A stretch of 64,000 bases of DNA from Mimachlamys varia (Eukaryota; Mollusca; Bivalvia; Pectinida; Pectinidae): the NCBI GenBank assembly GCA_947623455.1, contig OX392536.1, forward strand, positions 5,389,282-5,453,281. Reading direction: 5' to 3'. The translations under genes and the position numbers were made by a program. Positions 25,201-40,200 of the stretch are shown in pieces. Position 1 is the stretch's first letter. Every line of letters begins with the position of its first letter. The notes below the pieces were generated by a model. It made no database searches and was not told the DNA's origin. It saw only the letters and a program-made list of their open reading frames with translations.

Positions 25201-28200
25201 TTCGTATTTATCAACGACTTCTGAAAAATGGCAGATAGGTTTTCATGCTATATAAGTGATGCTTTTTGAGATGTAATTACACCCAATGCATTTTGTAAAA
25301 AGATACATATATAGACTCTGTTTGGCGTTTTTGCAGTGTTATCCATTTGATTGCCAATTTGTCATCATATCACATATTCTAAGTGACATAAACAGCTTTG
25401 AAGTCTCCAAACCAGGAAATATATAGATATGCTATCGTATAAGGCAATGAAATAATCGTCTATCATTAGCATACGGTGAAACAAAGTTTTACTTTTCATT
25501 AACATACGGCGAAACAAAGTTTTGCTTTTCATTAACATACGGTGAAACAAAGTTTTACTTTGCTATACATGTACAAATGAGAAAGCTGGACGGATCTCAG
25601 ATGTCATGCACAGAAACAAAATGAATTCTCGTGTTGCGGCATTAACCATGTGATGAATTACACAATGAGTGTCTACATCTATTTGGTGCGGAGAGCAATC
25701 GGTATTTAAAGTTTAACTTGTTAGGTACAAAGTTATCTATTTTGTTTTATTGCAAATTAACAAAACGAAATCTGTCACAGTGTTTAATGTCAGCTTGGTA
25801 GAAATATGGCTATTTCTGTATATGTAATTGATGAGTATTTGATTACACCTGATATATATCATTATTTTTAAATCTCAAATACATGTATGAGATCAAGTGT
25901 TTAATGGACACTGGAACTGTAACCCGCAGGCGGTCACCCATCCAAATACTGACTGCGCTCACTGTTGCTTAACTAGCATGAGCGGGTCCTCGGGTTATAC
26001 CGCATGAATGGAAAAGCTAGCAGTATGTTCCCCTCATATAACTATATAGCTGGTCATTACATTATTCCACTTCCGAGAAGTTTTGTACCGGTCTTGTCCT
26101 GGGAAAACAAAGATTCTTTCTTATGTATCAATGCACCTTCCAAAACCACCAGGGACTGGCCTTACATGATCACACCGATTCACTACGCTGCCATCAAATG
26201 TAACGTGCAGGCGGTCACCCATCCAACTTCTGACCGCGCTCCTCGTTGCTTAACTAGCATGAGCGGGTCCCTGGGCTATACGGCATGACTCGAAAAGCTA
26301 GCTTGCCAGTTAGGGAGATTCTCCCCTCATAAACCTATATAACTGGACATTACAGAAGTAATCAGTGTGCGAGCTGATGGAATTTAATACACTTCAGAAT
26401 GGTAACTACATGTGGTATTTGACGAAAAAATCAATTAAAGTATAGAGTTAAGAACTGCATGCAACGTGTTGAATTTTTAGATCCTTGTCTTATTTCTCCT
26501 GGCCCCAGTTTTACGAATATTCCTCAACTTAGGGAATTTTCTTTCATAATAATAAAAAACCTTTATAGGAAAGCTTTACAGAAGTAAAGTTGGTTAGTCT
26601 TCAGTTGAGGAAAACTTTCCTTTATTTCTGTAATGTTTTCCTTATGATAATGTTAAGTTAAGAATTTTCAATATACAAATGTTTAAAAACTTAGACCTCA
26701 AGGTATATGTTGGTTATGGAGTCCTGTCTCACCAATTCTTAAGTCAAATATCTAATCGCTTACTCCTCCGGAGCGCCTGGGCTATTGTCTAGTATTCTCT
26801 CATTTTTTGTCTTTGTCAGAAATGATTTCTTTAAGCTATTATCATATAGGTTTAAAAGCTCAGATTAATTGTTACACTTTGAGGCTGCGGTACATGGATC
26901 TTTAAAATATCGTAAACAAATAAAATTGATTTGTTTTTCGATGTTGACCCTAATTCATTGGCCTGTGTCTGTTTCTTGGAAAAAATATTTCTAGGAAACA
27001 GTTTTCTATGTCAAGATCTTTCAACAAATATTTGAAGGACACACATGACAAATCCCATTCAGGATATGCACGGGAATTTAAATAGACATTATATTAAAGC
27101 AAGTTTGTTGTTTTGACCGCATTTAACGTCTGTAATCTGTAATATAATAAATAATGCATTAATAATGTGATATGAATAATTAAAATCTCATTATTCCTTA
27201 GACATGTCGTTCAGTCAATATCATGCAGATAGAAATGTATAAGGCAATGCCCTTCATAGTTGCTAACATACTTGATTGATTATGACGCATAATTAACCTT
27301 CATTTATTCCATAAAGCGAACCTGTCTAAATGGATTGACAGTGTATGTACTATTATATTTACTGACAAAAAACTCCAAAATATCCGAAAGCCTGGACAGG
27401 TCGTATTTTGAATGAATGAATGATTAATTTGAATATGTTTTTTATGTTATGGAGGTACTCTGGTTTTTTGTGTTATAACCCCATAACATAAAAAATAGAA
27501 TCAAGTTAATCCTTATTATTTAATCTATACCATGCAAAATTATCTTTATTGAATGACGCTGCAGCATCAACCAATCAAAAGCGACGTTACAAACGGCGAC
27601 GTCATTTTTCAAGTTATGGACTGATAACATAACTTTTTAAACCAATTAAAATTCTTATTTTAAACAAAATTAAATTATAAACTAATAATTAAAGCGTTAT
27701 TATACGTATAAGGCGTAATATAGTTATTATATTACGCCTTCCCAACGTCGGGATAATGCGTAAACAAACCATAATTAGGCCTTTAGTCCCAATTACGCCG
27801 GAAACAGTCGTAACGACGTCTTTTCAAAATAAGTAATAACGCGAAAAAGTCGTTAACGCGTGTTTTGAAAAGTCGAAAAAACGCATAAAAGTCGTAATAA
27901 TGCATAGAAAGTCGTAATAACGCCTATAAAATCGTGATATGACCTATGACGTCGCCATATCGTCTATGAAATCGTTATAACGTCCATAAAATCGTATTAA
28001 CGCCTATTAATTATTCTGACTCCTAAACAGTCGTAATAACGTCTTTCCAAAAGTTGTAAGAACGCCTATAATGTCGTAATAACTCCTAATAAATCATCAT
28101 CATTATCTTACTAATTTAAAGGCCCAATATACGTAACTTCAAGAAATTTTTCGTGATTCTGAGAAATTCTGAAAAGAATGCATAAGATAACCATGCAAAA

Positions 28201-31200
28201 ATAAACATAACACGAAGTACACCTGAGCTGTAACTAACAAGAAATTTGAAAATAAATTCGGTTGTGGCCCACAACAAGCCAAAGTAAGAAATGGACGCAT
28301 ATACAGATTTTCAACTGCTGCTGTACCGGTAACCGTGTAAGAGTTCATCTTCGATATTGCTGATATCAGTTAATCTTAACTAAATCTATAAATATGATAA
28401 ATTATTAGACTTGATTTTCGCTTCAAGTTTTGCCGAAAGTTACGTATACTGGGCCTTTAAATTATATTGCATTACGATGACGTAACACACACACGTGCTG
28501 CACCTTTTGAATTTAGTAATATATACAAAATTATGGTAAGTATTGCATTAGTTAGAGAGTAACAGATGATCTATTGTTATACGGTATGTCGACGGCTATC
28601 ATGGTAAAGGGTCTCCTTAATCATTGCATTGATCATGAGGTGCAAGATAATGTTTTTTACGCTACATTCTGATGCAAAAACAAATTAGAAAAGATGACGT
28701 AACACAAGCACTTGTGCTGCATCTTTTAAATTTAGTAATAAATACAGTATCCCGTAAAAATGTGATGTTGATTTGATATTCGTGTTTTTAAAAGGAAAAT
28801 ATCGTAAAAGTTATGAATTCTAACCAAATAAAATAACCAAAACTAAATGCAGAAATGAACGCATTATACTTAGGTCAAGGCGAACTTATTATATATAATT
28901 CGTATAAAGGCACGTTGGTCTATTGGTAGGACGCCGTGCTCGTGATAGTAGGGTTGTGAGTTCGAATCCCGGCAACGACATTTGTGTTGTATCCTTGAGC
29001 AAGATACTTTACTCCGCTTGTTCCAGTCTACTCAGCTGTAAATGGGTACGTGGTTGGGCATTGATAGAAATTGTAGAATGTAAGCTGTGAGCGCCAAAAT
29101 TGCAGCACCGGTTGTATGCTCTCGATTGAAGTTGAGAACGATATTGGCTGGTTACTAAGGCCCTATAACCACGGATAATGATTTGTAACCGCATTGAGGC
29201 GATATATACAGTATAAGTTGTGATACAAACTTCGAATTATTATTAGTAGTATTGTTTCAAAACAAATGGTGATTAGCATATTTGCTAAAATCAGTGAAAT
29301 TAATTTAAATTAATACTCGTTCAGACTAAAAAACGAGTTCCCAGTAAAAGTTTTATCTCGAGTTTCCTTCTGTCAGGTATAGGAAATGAATGACTACCTT
29401 TCTGAAAAAATAAAAAGCGGTATCAATGTGTCAGATTAATCGCATTTTTAACTTATAGTCAATAAAACCAGGACAAAATGTTAACAAAAGAAAAATTCGA
29501 CGCTCTCTACACCTCTTGAATATGTCATGGCAATACTGAAGGCTCCGAGGCTCCGTGTGCGCCACTTTACTCTTGAGGCAAGACACTTTGATGTACATCA
29601 GAGGAATCTCGTGATCGCGAAACGATCCAAACTCACAGGCTTTAAAGTCGGTTGCGGCTGCTATGTAATCCTCAAAGGACATGCATGCAGCCTAGCGATT
29701 GGTCAGGGTTTGTTTTACCTGAGCGTGCCTTCAGATTGCCATGACATATTCCAGGGGTGAAGAGAGCGTAGGTGATCGAAACCCCTGGCTATCGAGGATG
29801 GATATCTATATGAAAAAGGTTTTCTGGAAGTATAAAATGCTTTTCCTGGTTCGGTGACAGCCTTATTGGTTGGGAATTACTCGGTCCAAGTAAAGACATT
29901 TACAACTTAAAATCCAAAAAAAAAAAAAATATTTACGAGCATATTGTAAAATATTATCTTTTATGTTGCTAAGTTTTGCATAAATAAGTGTCGACAAGTC
30001 GATGTCACATAATAATATCAAGCCGGATTTCCTACTTATGTAACATTTAAGTCTTAAAATCATCTACAAAAAAAAATAATATATAGACATGATCTAAACG
30101 TTATTGCAACATATTTAAAGATCATGTCGGCATCTTCTCAGAATATGTCGATGTCTTCAAAATACAGTGCCGACATAGGTAACTGTTGCATGTGGATGGC
30201 AGAGATATGTCACCATACAATCGCTTTAAAATTCATAGAGATGTTAATTACTTACCGCATGAATAATATATCCGAGTGCCTTCACCATAGTTCCAGAAAA
30301 AACATAAATGACAAGAACACTTCCGCCCCCGCAGGACTCTTAACCGACTGAAGGTCATTGCAATTATTGAAACATAAATGCCATTAGTGATGTATCGCCT
30401 GCTCAAGGCTATGCATTACTTTAAGCAGGTTTAAATTTATTAGAAGAGTCATTAAATGTGTTTGTGATTCACAACGTTCAATGTCATTTAACATAATGTA
30501 TGCTATTGTTTTATCAGTTGGTGTATACTTAATGGTGTCTCGTTAAATTTTCTTTATACATTTCATTTTATAATGTCAGGATTATAAACTATTTATTATC
30601 TATAAACTACTATGTTACATATATATATATATATAATTTTTATGTCCTCGCCATGAAATTGGGGGGTACATAGTGTGACCCATTCCGTCGCGTCCCGTCC
30701 TGTCCCGTCCCGTCCCGTCCCATGGTAAAGTAACCAGCTTATTCAAATAACTACAGATCCGATTGTCATCAAACTTCCCATACATAATGAGCATTAAGAA
30801 CTAATTTCATATGGGAGCAGGGGCATTTATGTCTCAGACATTTCTAGTTTCATCTGAGAAATGTCAACTAAACACCGTATTTTTGAAACGACTTCTATGG
30901 TCATCGATCGCGATCTTTCTTTCTATGGCAAACTTAAGCAAATAGAAGATTTGCGCGAAGGAATACCATGAACCTTGCAATAATGTAAAAAAAACTAATT
31001 TGATAACAAAGATTTCTTCATTGGCTTTCGCATGCATTTTTCGGTTTATTCGTATTCTGTCTTCTGATGTATACAAAGTATGCCCGTATCAACATGTGTG
31101 CGTCCGCGCTTTTGTTATCATATGGCATTACAGAAACCTCATACTTAAAAGAAAAAAAATTCCCCAGGTATAGTGTAATGATTCAACCCATTTTCAATAT

Positions 31201-34200
31201 AAATCCTGATAATACTATTCTTAATCCTGTTTGCTTTTCATCAGAACGGGCATGTCATGGAGAGTTATACTAAACAACCCTATACTATTGATGGAATGGA
31301 GGACACGGATTGCCCCTGTCTGTTCCAGGCGAGCGGTAACGTGCGATCCGCTATCACCCTTTAGAACAGCAGATGGAACCTGCAATAACCTCGGAAACCC
31401 CTTGTGGGGCAGCAGGATGATAGCCCAGGGACGGGTCATCCAACCTTTCTACCATGATGGTAAGAGAAAGCATTGTCAACAATAGCAACTTCAACAGAAC
31501 CCCCCCCCCCCCCCCAAAAAAAAAATAAAACCCCAACAAACTCAAAAATCATTCATATTTTGGTCAAATAAGTTTAGTTTAATATTGCTCTTTTAACGGA
31601 ACATACTTTATGAAAAATACAACAAAAGGTAATATGAAACATACTGAATAAGATATAGTACGAATGATTGAATTCCTGGTTGACAATATTTTTATTGAGT
31701 TTGGAGGAAAGATGTTCCAGCAGACTGTTCATACGAGGATGAATTTGTGAAAGAGCTAATCAGGACAGGTAACAAAATCCTTGAAAAATCATTTAATTTC
31801 ACTTTCTATAACAACAAAAAGTTTGCTGACACTGTCGATCGCATATACCCTTCTGAATTGGATATAAAGGACACAACAGACTCTTCTACATCACCTGCTT
31901 ATCCCAGTCTCTTCTTAAACTATGACTAACATGGACAGCTTACTACTAAGCTATACGAAAAACGTGACGATTTCAATTTTACGATCCTTAACTGTCTATT
32001 TCCTGAAAGTAACACCACTGCTTCTTCAACCTATTGTGTTTACATATCGCAGTTGATTCGTTATTCTTGCTCTACAAATCGTGACTTTCGTGATCGATGT
32101 CGACTGCTGACAAACACACTAACAACACAGGGATTCCGTAGATGCAGGTTGTTTAAAACTATTGGCAAGTTTTTGGTCGCCACGTTTGTTTCATAGAAAA
32201 TATTCTGTATATCTGTGTGATATGAAGATGTACGTTGTTGAGTCAGTGGGCTTACTTGTTTTGATTGACAATGATGACTCGGTTCTCTTTTTGAGGATTG
32301 ATGCTTACTTGGGTGTGACCAAGATTCACATGGTGGGTATTGTTGATGAAGCAGCAGACGCTTACTCTTCCGGAACACCTGGTCTTATTCTCTTGTACTT
32401 GTACAATGGTTTTTATGTCAATATATCCTCTTTTTCCTATTTCGCCCCTAGATTAATCGATTTTGAGTTCGGATTATGGTTTTGTTGCTGCTTGGGTATT
32501 ATCTTTTTTTAATGGGAAATCCAACGATTGTGAGAGAGAACCTGGTTGTGATATTTCTATCCAAACTAATATTCCTTTGACCTCTTTGTGAAAAGCGATT
32601 TATTATCTAATTAACTATCCAACTACTCATATAGTGTTATTACATTGTATTGCCATTAAGAAACACGGAAAAAAATGGTATACAGCTATCTAATTATAAT
32701 ACGATACAACGCTGCTATATTGTTCACTTATATTTCAGGTTTGAGTTTGCCGCGAAGGTCAATAACTGGGGATTCACTCCCCAGTGCTAAACATATCAGC
32801 AACGTGTTTCATAGCAACACAGGGCGCTCCCCTGTTTTGAACAGGAGAAATACAAACATGTTCTTCGCTTACGGCCAGTTTCTGGATCATGACGTCTCGC
32901 TGACACCTATTACGCAAGGTAAGAATTCGACATTTTTATTAACATTGCTGGTTTTCATCTATAGCAACCTACGCAGCATTTGCTTAAAGATGACGTAGCA
33001 CACAGGTTCTGCTTCTCGACATTTTTATAATATAACACTGATATTCTTATTGTACATAAAGCATCCCAAACTTCCTTTCGTATTGTATTTTTCTGCGACA
33101 CAGAACAAATTTGACAAGGAACGGTGTAGCTGGTTAGAGTGACGGTACATGCTCTAAATTAGGTTAGATTTAGGGCTCCAATAATGGTGTTGGATTAAAA
33201 AAACTTAATTGATGATTTATTAGCACTAAAAGAAAGAAATTTGCTTCAAGGCTGGGTTTCAATTTGGCAAATATTTTATTTAAGGAAAATAGTACAATGA
33301 CTATATAAAGTTTTTGGTGGTGGGTCCTTTAAAGATAAAATTCTCCAGAAAAAAAGAAGGAAAATACAATTTGTATTAAATTTCTCATTTACAAAACAAA
33401 TAAGAAATATTAACGTGTATTTAAGTATTTTGCTTGTTTTTTGTTTAGTTTTGTTAAGAGTTTTTAGATGTATTTGTATTTTATATTGTTTTTAAAGACA
33501 AAGATGGAAAAAATCTGGAATGCTGTCGGGCAAGTGGTTTACATGAGTAAGTAAAAGTTGACATTTGAAGGATACAAAAATGATATTGATATGAGGATGG
33601 ACACTTAACGTGTTTATTGAGGTTGATTAGAATGTTTACTCAACGAGTGCAGTTATACCGTAAAGTTACTGAATACTTGCTTTTATTCGCGGGGATTTAA
33701 TTTCGCTATATTCGCGACCAAAAAGAAATCCGCGAAATTAAAAACCCGTGAAAAATGACACCGTGTTAAGTCTAGTTACAACGCCAGAACAAATGAAACC
33801 GAAAGAGTGTGAAATTGTATACCCGTAAATAAGCCCCAAAAAACAAAACGCGAAAATGTTCTTCTCGTGAAATTTAACAACTACAAAATAATTACATTTG
33901 TTTTAAAATCAAGATGAGAAATGTTAGATTAGGTGAAAACAAGCGGCAGGATACATGTACTTTTCAGAAAACTAATCTTCAATGATATTGACTGGACATT
34001 CTTAAAACGAGATTTTAAGCCTAATAGTAACTTTAAAGAAAACGTAGCCTTCATAAAACTATGCTACAAAATCTCAAAATTGTTGATATATCAATTAAGC
34101 GCTACCTGTTACCATGCTGTGTTGCATTTATTTTCAGTCCACGGTGTTTTCCTATATTTAGTCGTCAAATTAATTCTATGTCACGGGGTTGTCAAAACTT

Positions 34201-37200
34201 CGCCCGCTCTGCTGCCACACCGACCCTCCAATGTGATCCAAGTATGTACTCAAGAATTTCATTGTATACTATTTTGTTCAAGTTGATTCGATTTGACTAG
34301 ACTTAATGTAGAATAAAGTAATATTTGTGGAATGCAGATATGTTTGTATGTAAGCTTGCTTTAAACAGGGAAGTGCTCGGTGATACCACCAAACAAATAA
34401 TTTATGCTACGTTTTAATGTCTTTTATATATACATGGATGAGATACGGAGGCTGATTGATAAGTTTGGAGCATTGAATTGAAGAATAAAGGCAGGGATGA
34501 ACTTTTTCATGCCTACTTTTCCCACATTATATTAGAAAGTGTACCCAAAGACTGCCCATGTTCACAAGTCTGACATAGACATGGTTGCAATTAACAATTG
34601 TGTCATCGAAGCAATTGAGTATCCGGCTTATTGGTTTGCTATCGCTCTATCAGACTTTCATCTATTTCAAAAATTAAAAAATCATTTCCGGTTCCGACTT
34701 TCGGTCAGATGATGACATCATTCATGTAGTGGAGGACGTACTGGACCATTTTGAAAAGAATACCAAAATAACTGTGCACTTTTTGGCATAAACTGCTTCG
34801 CAGATTTATGCAAAGTGCACTTTTACTGTATACAACGTATTTCCCTTTTTAAAAAATGTGGTCTTTCCTTAAATATTGTTCTTCTCTTGGCAAAATCTTG
34901 GATGACATTTTACAGCTAAAGATGTCGTAAAGTGGGCCAGTGTTGTAATTAAATCTACAGTGAATTAAGCAAAAGCGAGCTTGAGTATATCTTTGTTGAA
35001 TTTACCAATAAATATAATGTTATTGCTATCATTGAGGTCCAAGGCACCAGATAAACCAACTGACGTCATTCATCGACGGGTCAACCGTATATTCCTCCAC
35101 ACCAGAACAGTTAAACATCTTACGTGAGAAAAGATATGGTAAGTCACACGTTTTGTGTCACTTCATACATTTTTGTTTATAAACATAATTTAACAAAATG
35201 AGATATTATCATTTATACATGTACGTAATATTTTGATAATTAAGAACATATCTAAAACGTGATATGTTTTACCTTTATCTGTTGATCCGCTGTATACTGT
35301 TACAGACGAAGCAGCAAGAAACAATTGTGACAGAATAAAACACAATGTAGACAGTTAAATCTCAACAGCAAACACTGATATTGAAATTACGGGATGTAAT
35401 GATGTAAAGAGATTATAAATTGCAAAAAGTACAGTATTTAAATACCTGACCAAGAGGAAAGAAACAATGTTTTGAAGACGGAGCTTTTGAAGTTATGAAG
35501 CCAGAACGCGTTCTTCAGGCCAAAAGGTCCGGACCTGTTGATTTGATTTGTTACTTCCTGATTTTGTTTAACAAAATTTTTTTTATACGTGGAATTCTAG
35601 TCCCCGAGGTTTCCTGGAGCCTCCACTGCCTCAGTTATCTCATTTGGCACGGTACATAATATACACACTTTCGTAGTACATGATTTGAAACCATATTGTA
35701 TCAGAATTGTTTTTTTTTTCTTATTTTATTTATAAAAGGGGTTTTATGCACCTGACTCTTCTGTCTCTACATTAGTTTAGAAAATTTCACACCTTTTGGC
35801 CCCTAGCATCACTGACGAGTCCAAGAAGACGAAATAGTTATAATTCATTTTTTTCAGCATACTGTTTATATTACTAAATCTAATGGTGCATCTTTCTTTT
35901 ATAACGTTTTTCGTACATACGATTTTGTAAGGTATGACACGTAAGAAAAAACAAATAAACAATATATCGAGTACAAAAACATGGTCAATGTTCATATTTA
36001 AATGATTAAACATTATTATTTATATTACAACAGTTATACGACATGTTATTTCAACTTGTATTTATCAATCCTGTTGACTTGATACTATCGAGCGAGGTAA
36101 ATGTTGCAATTATTTGAAATATGTTATTCATTTATATGTATATGCGATAATGATTATGAAGATTCTACATCTTAAGTAACCTGTATATAATCGTCCAATA
36201 AACTGTTTAGAACACTTCAAACGAAAGCAGTCCAATACGTTAAATTAACTTGTCTTTATGAAAATATTAAACAGGAAGAAAGTTTAAACAACTAAGATGT
36301 CTCTATGAGAAATTAGTACATCACGTGACTGAATGCTGCCTTCCCATTGGCTATACACATGTGTACTTTGAAGCGATAGTGCCCGCCCAACCGGGCACTA
36401 TCAAATTTGGCGCGATGTTTAATGTGAATATATTATGACGGCACTATTCAGTTACGTCACTATTACGTGGTGTTATTGTTCTGTTAGAAAATGACTGACT
36501 CTGGAAACGACCAAAAGGTGACCATGGTCTAGCACAATAAAACGAGTTTTTTTGTGTATACGTGTGTATTTAAATTTAATTGGTGATGTACTAAATCCAT
36601 TATGGCCCTGTTGAGAGGGCATCATTGCCTCATAGTATTGTCTAGTGATGAGGCACTATTCCATCCCTCGACAATATTATGAGGCAATAGTGCCCTCTAA
36701 ACATGGTCATAATAGATAAATAGTGATAAGTAATCTTTTGTTTTACTTGCTATTCCTTAAGGGAGACTGCGACTGACTGCGAGGAATCTCCCCCTGGCAG
36801 GATCGGCTGATATGTGCACTCTCTCCTGCCCAGGGCATCACTGTTTCTTAACAGGTAAAGGGAGTATTAATTATCTGACATGTTTACTTAAATCATTAAC
36901 AATTTCAATATCCCGTGCCAATATATATGGCTTACTATGTTGAAGATATCAGTCTTATTATCGGGTTTCTGTAATGACAATATATATATATATATATAAA
37001 AAAAAAGAAAAAAAGTAAAAATAAATAAAATCAAATAGCACAACTTTCTTAACGCTCATACTACAAGTAAAGATTGAAATTTAACTCAATATGAATGATA
37101 AGGTCAACCGATCTAGGCAAAAGCAAACGGAATTACATTCCGTTGTAAGCCTTCGCATGTTTCCTTGCAACAGTTATTTGATAAGAAATGGTATGGACAA

Positions 37201-40200
37201 AAAAGCGAAACTGCTAAATGAAAAAAAAAACAACAACAAAAAACGCATTATATGTTAAGTTCAGAGTATGAAAAATATTATTTTGGTGTTTCTGAAAAGT
37301 AATTTGATAAATAATGTAATAGATAAAAAAAGTAAAACTGCAAAATGAAAAAATACCGCTAAACATGTAAAGTGCAGTATAAAAGAATATCATATTGGAA
37401 GCAGCTATTGTAGTGTTCCAACTTTTCATTCCTTTACAAAACTTCCAGAGGAGGTGAAAAGCTACAACATACAAATACCATCTGCTATAAGTCAAATGGA
37501 CAATTTTTTTTGTTATTATTATGATAATGATATCATTATCTTGATGATGCAAAATTTGTAAATAATGATTATTACCATTGATTGATTAACATCTAAATAT
37601 TCAGCTTCAAATATAAAAAATTACAAGGGTTTAAGAACTTACTGTTGTTTTCCTTAAAAGGACTTTACACATACCTATTCAATATGAAGGTTTAGGTAAA
37701 AAGCACATCCTTAGACATAACATACGTCTAATACAATTGTAATTTCCAAAGTTTTTGACCGAAGTCACTATTGGCAAGTTCTTATATGTTGGGGCGAGAC
37801 GACCTGGAAAATTTGGGCATGATGAAATGGGCAACAAAACAAACTTAACAATGCAACTGATCAGACAAAATAGGTTTATACTAGACCATTACTGTCTAAA
37901 TAACATATTTACAAGGAGGATATGGCATAACTTACTCTTTTTGGGGACCTAGTCTCATTTGAGTGCCGGAACACACAGCATGATTTGTGCATAAAACACA
38001 TGTCGAACAACTTCCGGTTACAATAATTTCCGAAACCGACATTTGACAATAAAATATCCGAAACTTTTTGTACCACAAATGATCCAGGGGAGGTAACTTC
38101 TCCAAAATCGGAATCATAATTAAACCCAATATTTGGTTACAGCACAGCTATGGACAGATGAGATATATGTATTTCCTAATCGACAGGTGATGGCCGCCGT
38201 CATGAAGTACCAACACTGACAACACTTCACGTCATCTTTGCCAGAGAGCACAACAAACTGGCGCGCGGTCTCCAATTATTGAACCCACACTGGAATGATG
38301 AACGCTTGTTCCAGGAGGCTAGGCGCATTTTGGGAGCAGAGCTTCAGCACATTGCATTTCGTGAATATCTACCTCTCGTTCTTGGAAATGATGTCATGAT
38401 GAAGTTCGGACTGATTCCTTCTGCACAGGGTCATCGTACAGTTTATGACCATAATGTTGACCCATCAACCACTTCCGCCTTCAGTACAGCAGCATTCCGT
38501 TTTGGCCATTCACAAGTTCCATCCATCTTAGGGCTTATGGCAAAAGATCATACTATCGTCGAAGAAATCCCTCTACATAATCATTTTGACAGACCAGACA
38601 TATTCTTCAACAATGACGGTTCGGAGAAGCTCATTAGGTGGTTGACTAACTCCCACCATGAAGAAAATGATAGACTCATTTCGGATAGTGTCAGAACCAA
38701 TCTTAGGCTACACATGGAGACGTTACAACTTGATTTGCCTGCGTCGAACATACAAAGGGGACGGGACCATGGTATAGCGCCGTATAATGTGTGGAGGGAG
38801 TGGTGTGGTCTGCCCCCGGTAGTTCACTTTGGGGAAGGATTAGGTGGCCTTATTCACCATGACAGTGTATCGAAAATATTCTTATCAAAAATATACAGGT
38901 ATGCATAGTATTAACGCTTTTGTGACCTAATAAGAAATACTGATGCTTTATCTGCCGCTGCATTTTATTATTATAAGTTTTATATGCACATTATTTTATG
39001 TCATTGCATGTTATTATAATTAGTTTCTATGCACATTATTTTATCTGCCGTCAAATCCTATTTACATTAGTTTCTATGCACATTATTTTATCTGCCGTAA
39101 GATGTTTTTATTATTAGTTTATATGCACATTAATTTATCTGCCGTCACATGTTATTAACATTAGTTTTTTGCACATTAATTTATCTGCCGTTGCATGTTA
39201 TAAAATTTGTAAATGAAAAGAAGGGGGACATTGGGTATTAGTTAGCCATTGGCTTACAGTTCTACTTGACAACAACGCTATAGAAATAATTTTTCGTTAT
39301 GGGTATCTCCATGTACCAAGTACATGGATTTCGCTATCGATAAGTACCATGCACCAGGATGTTCTCTCTTGACAACTACCATGTACCTGGATTTGCTTTT
39401 GAAATTAGTCTACGCGCAAATATACACTTGTCCAGTAATTTGTTATTGCTTTTCATCAAAATTAAAGCAAATGCTTTCTGCTTATAATTTTTGTATCCGT
39501 AATATTAAATGTAAAACTTTTCATATTTGCGAAAATTATCAAGTTATGTTTAGTGCTTATTTTCCATTATTAATCTTTTGGTCAGACATCCGGATGACCT
39601 TGACCTGTTTCCGGCAGGAGTGTCTGAGAGAAGCCTCCCTGGTGCTTCCGTAGGACCTACGTTCGCATGCATACTCGCCAAACAGTTCTCAAAATACCAA
39701 CGGGGCGACAGATTTTATTACGAGAACGAAAATATGCCGGGGAGTTTCACATTAGGTAAGTTATACACATTTTCACAAAACTTAAAGGGCATGTTGTATG
39801 AAGGAGCCTTTCTTTTGAAAATTTGGTCTTGTTTCCTTTGGTTTTTTTCTCATGTCACTATGAAACTACTGTAAAAGTGAATTTTTTCGCATTGTGGAAA
39901 TTTTCGCTATTTCACTTGCATTAAAAGACTGCGAATATACCCAACCGCGAATATATTAAACACGCCACAAGCACTCTAGTGCCTTATAGTATTAAAGGCT
40001 CATATTGTACTAGAGACGACTGACAGCGCGAAAACTTTCACATCGCGAACAGTTTGGAGACTGACAAAGCGAAAAATTCAACTTTTATCTTGACTTTTAC
40101 ACTATTTTCCCCTAGTTTTTATCGACATTTAAATTGATGTTGATTTGAGGTTGTGTTTCCACCGTTCTTGTATTTTATAATAAGGAAAGATATGTAATCG

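Noticed and set aside
29431..29760. Overlapping ORFs on both strands (83 and 77 codons)
   Set aside because: Both lie in a 268-bp MITE whose inverted ends create open frames on both strands.
37214..37552. Hydrophobic 112-codon minus-strand ORF, possible membrane protein
   Set aside because: It is AT-driven composition in gene B intron 8, antisense, with no motif and no splice partner.
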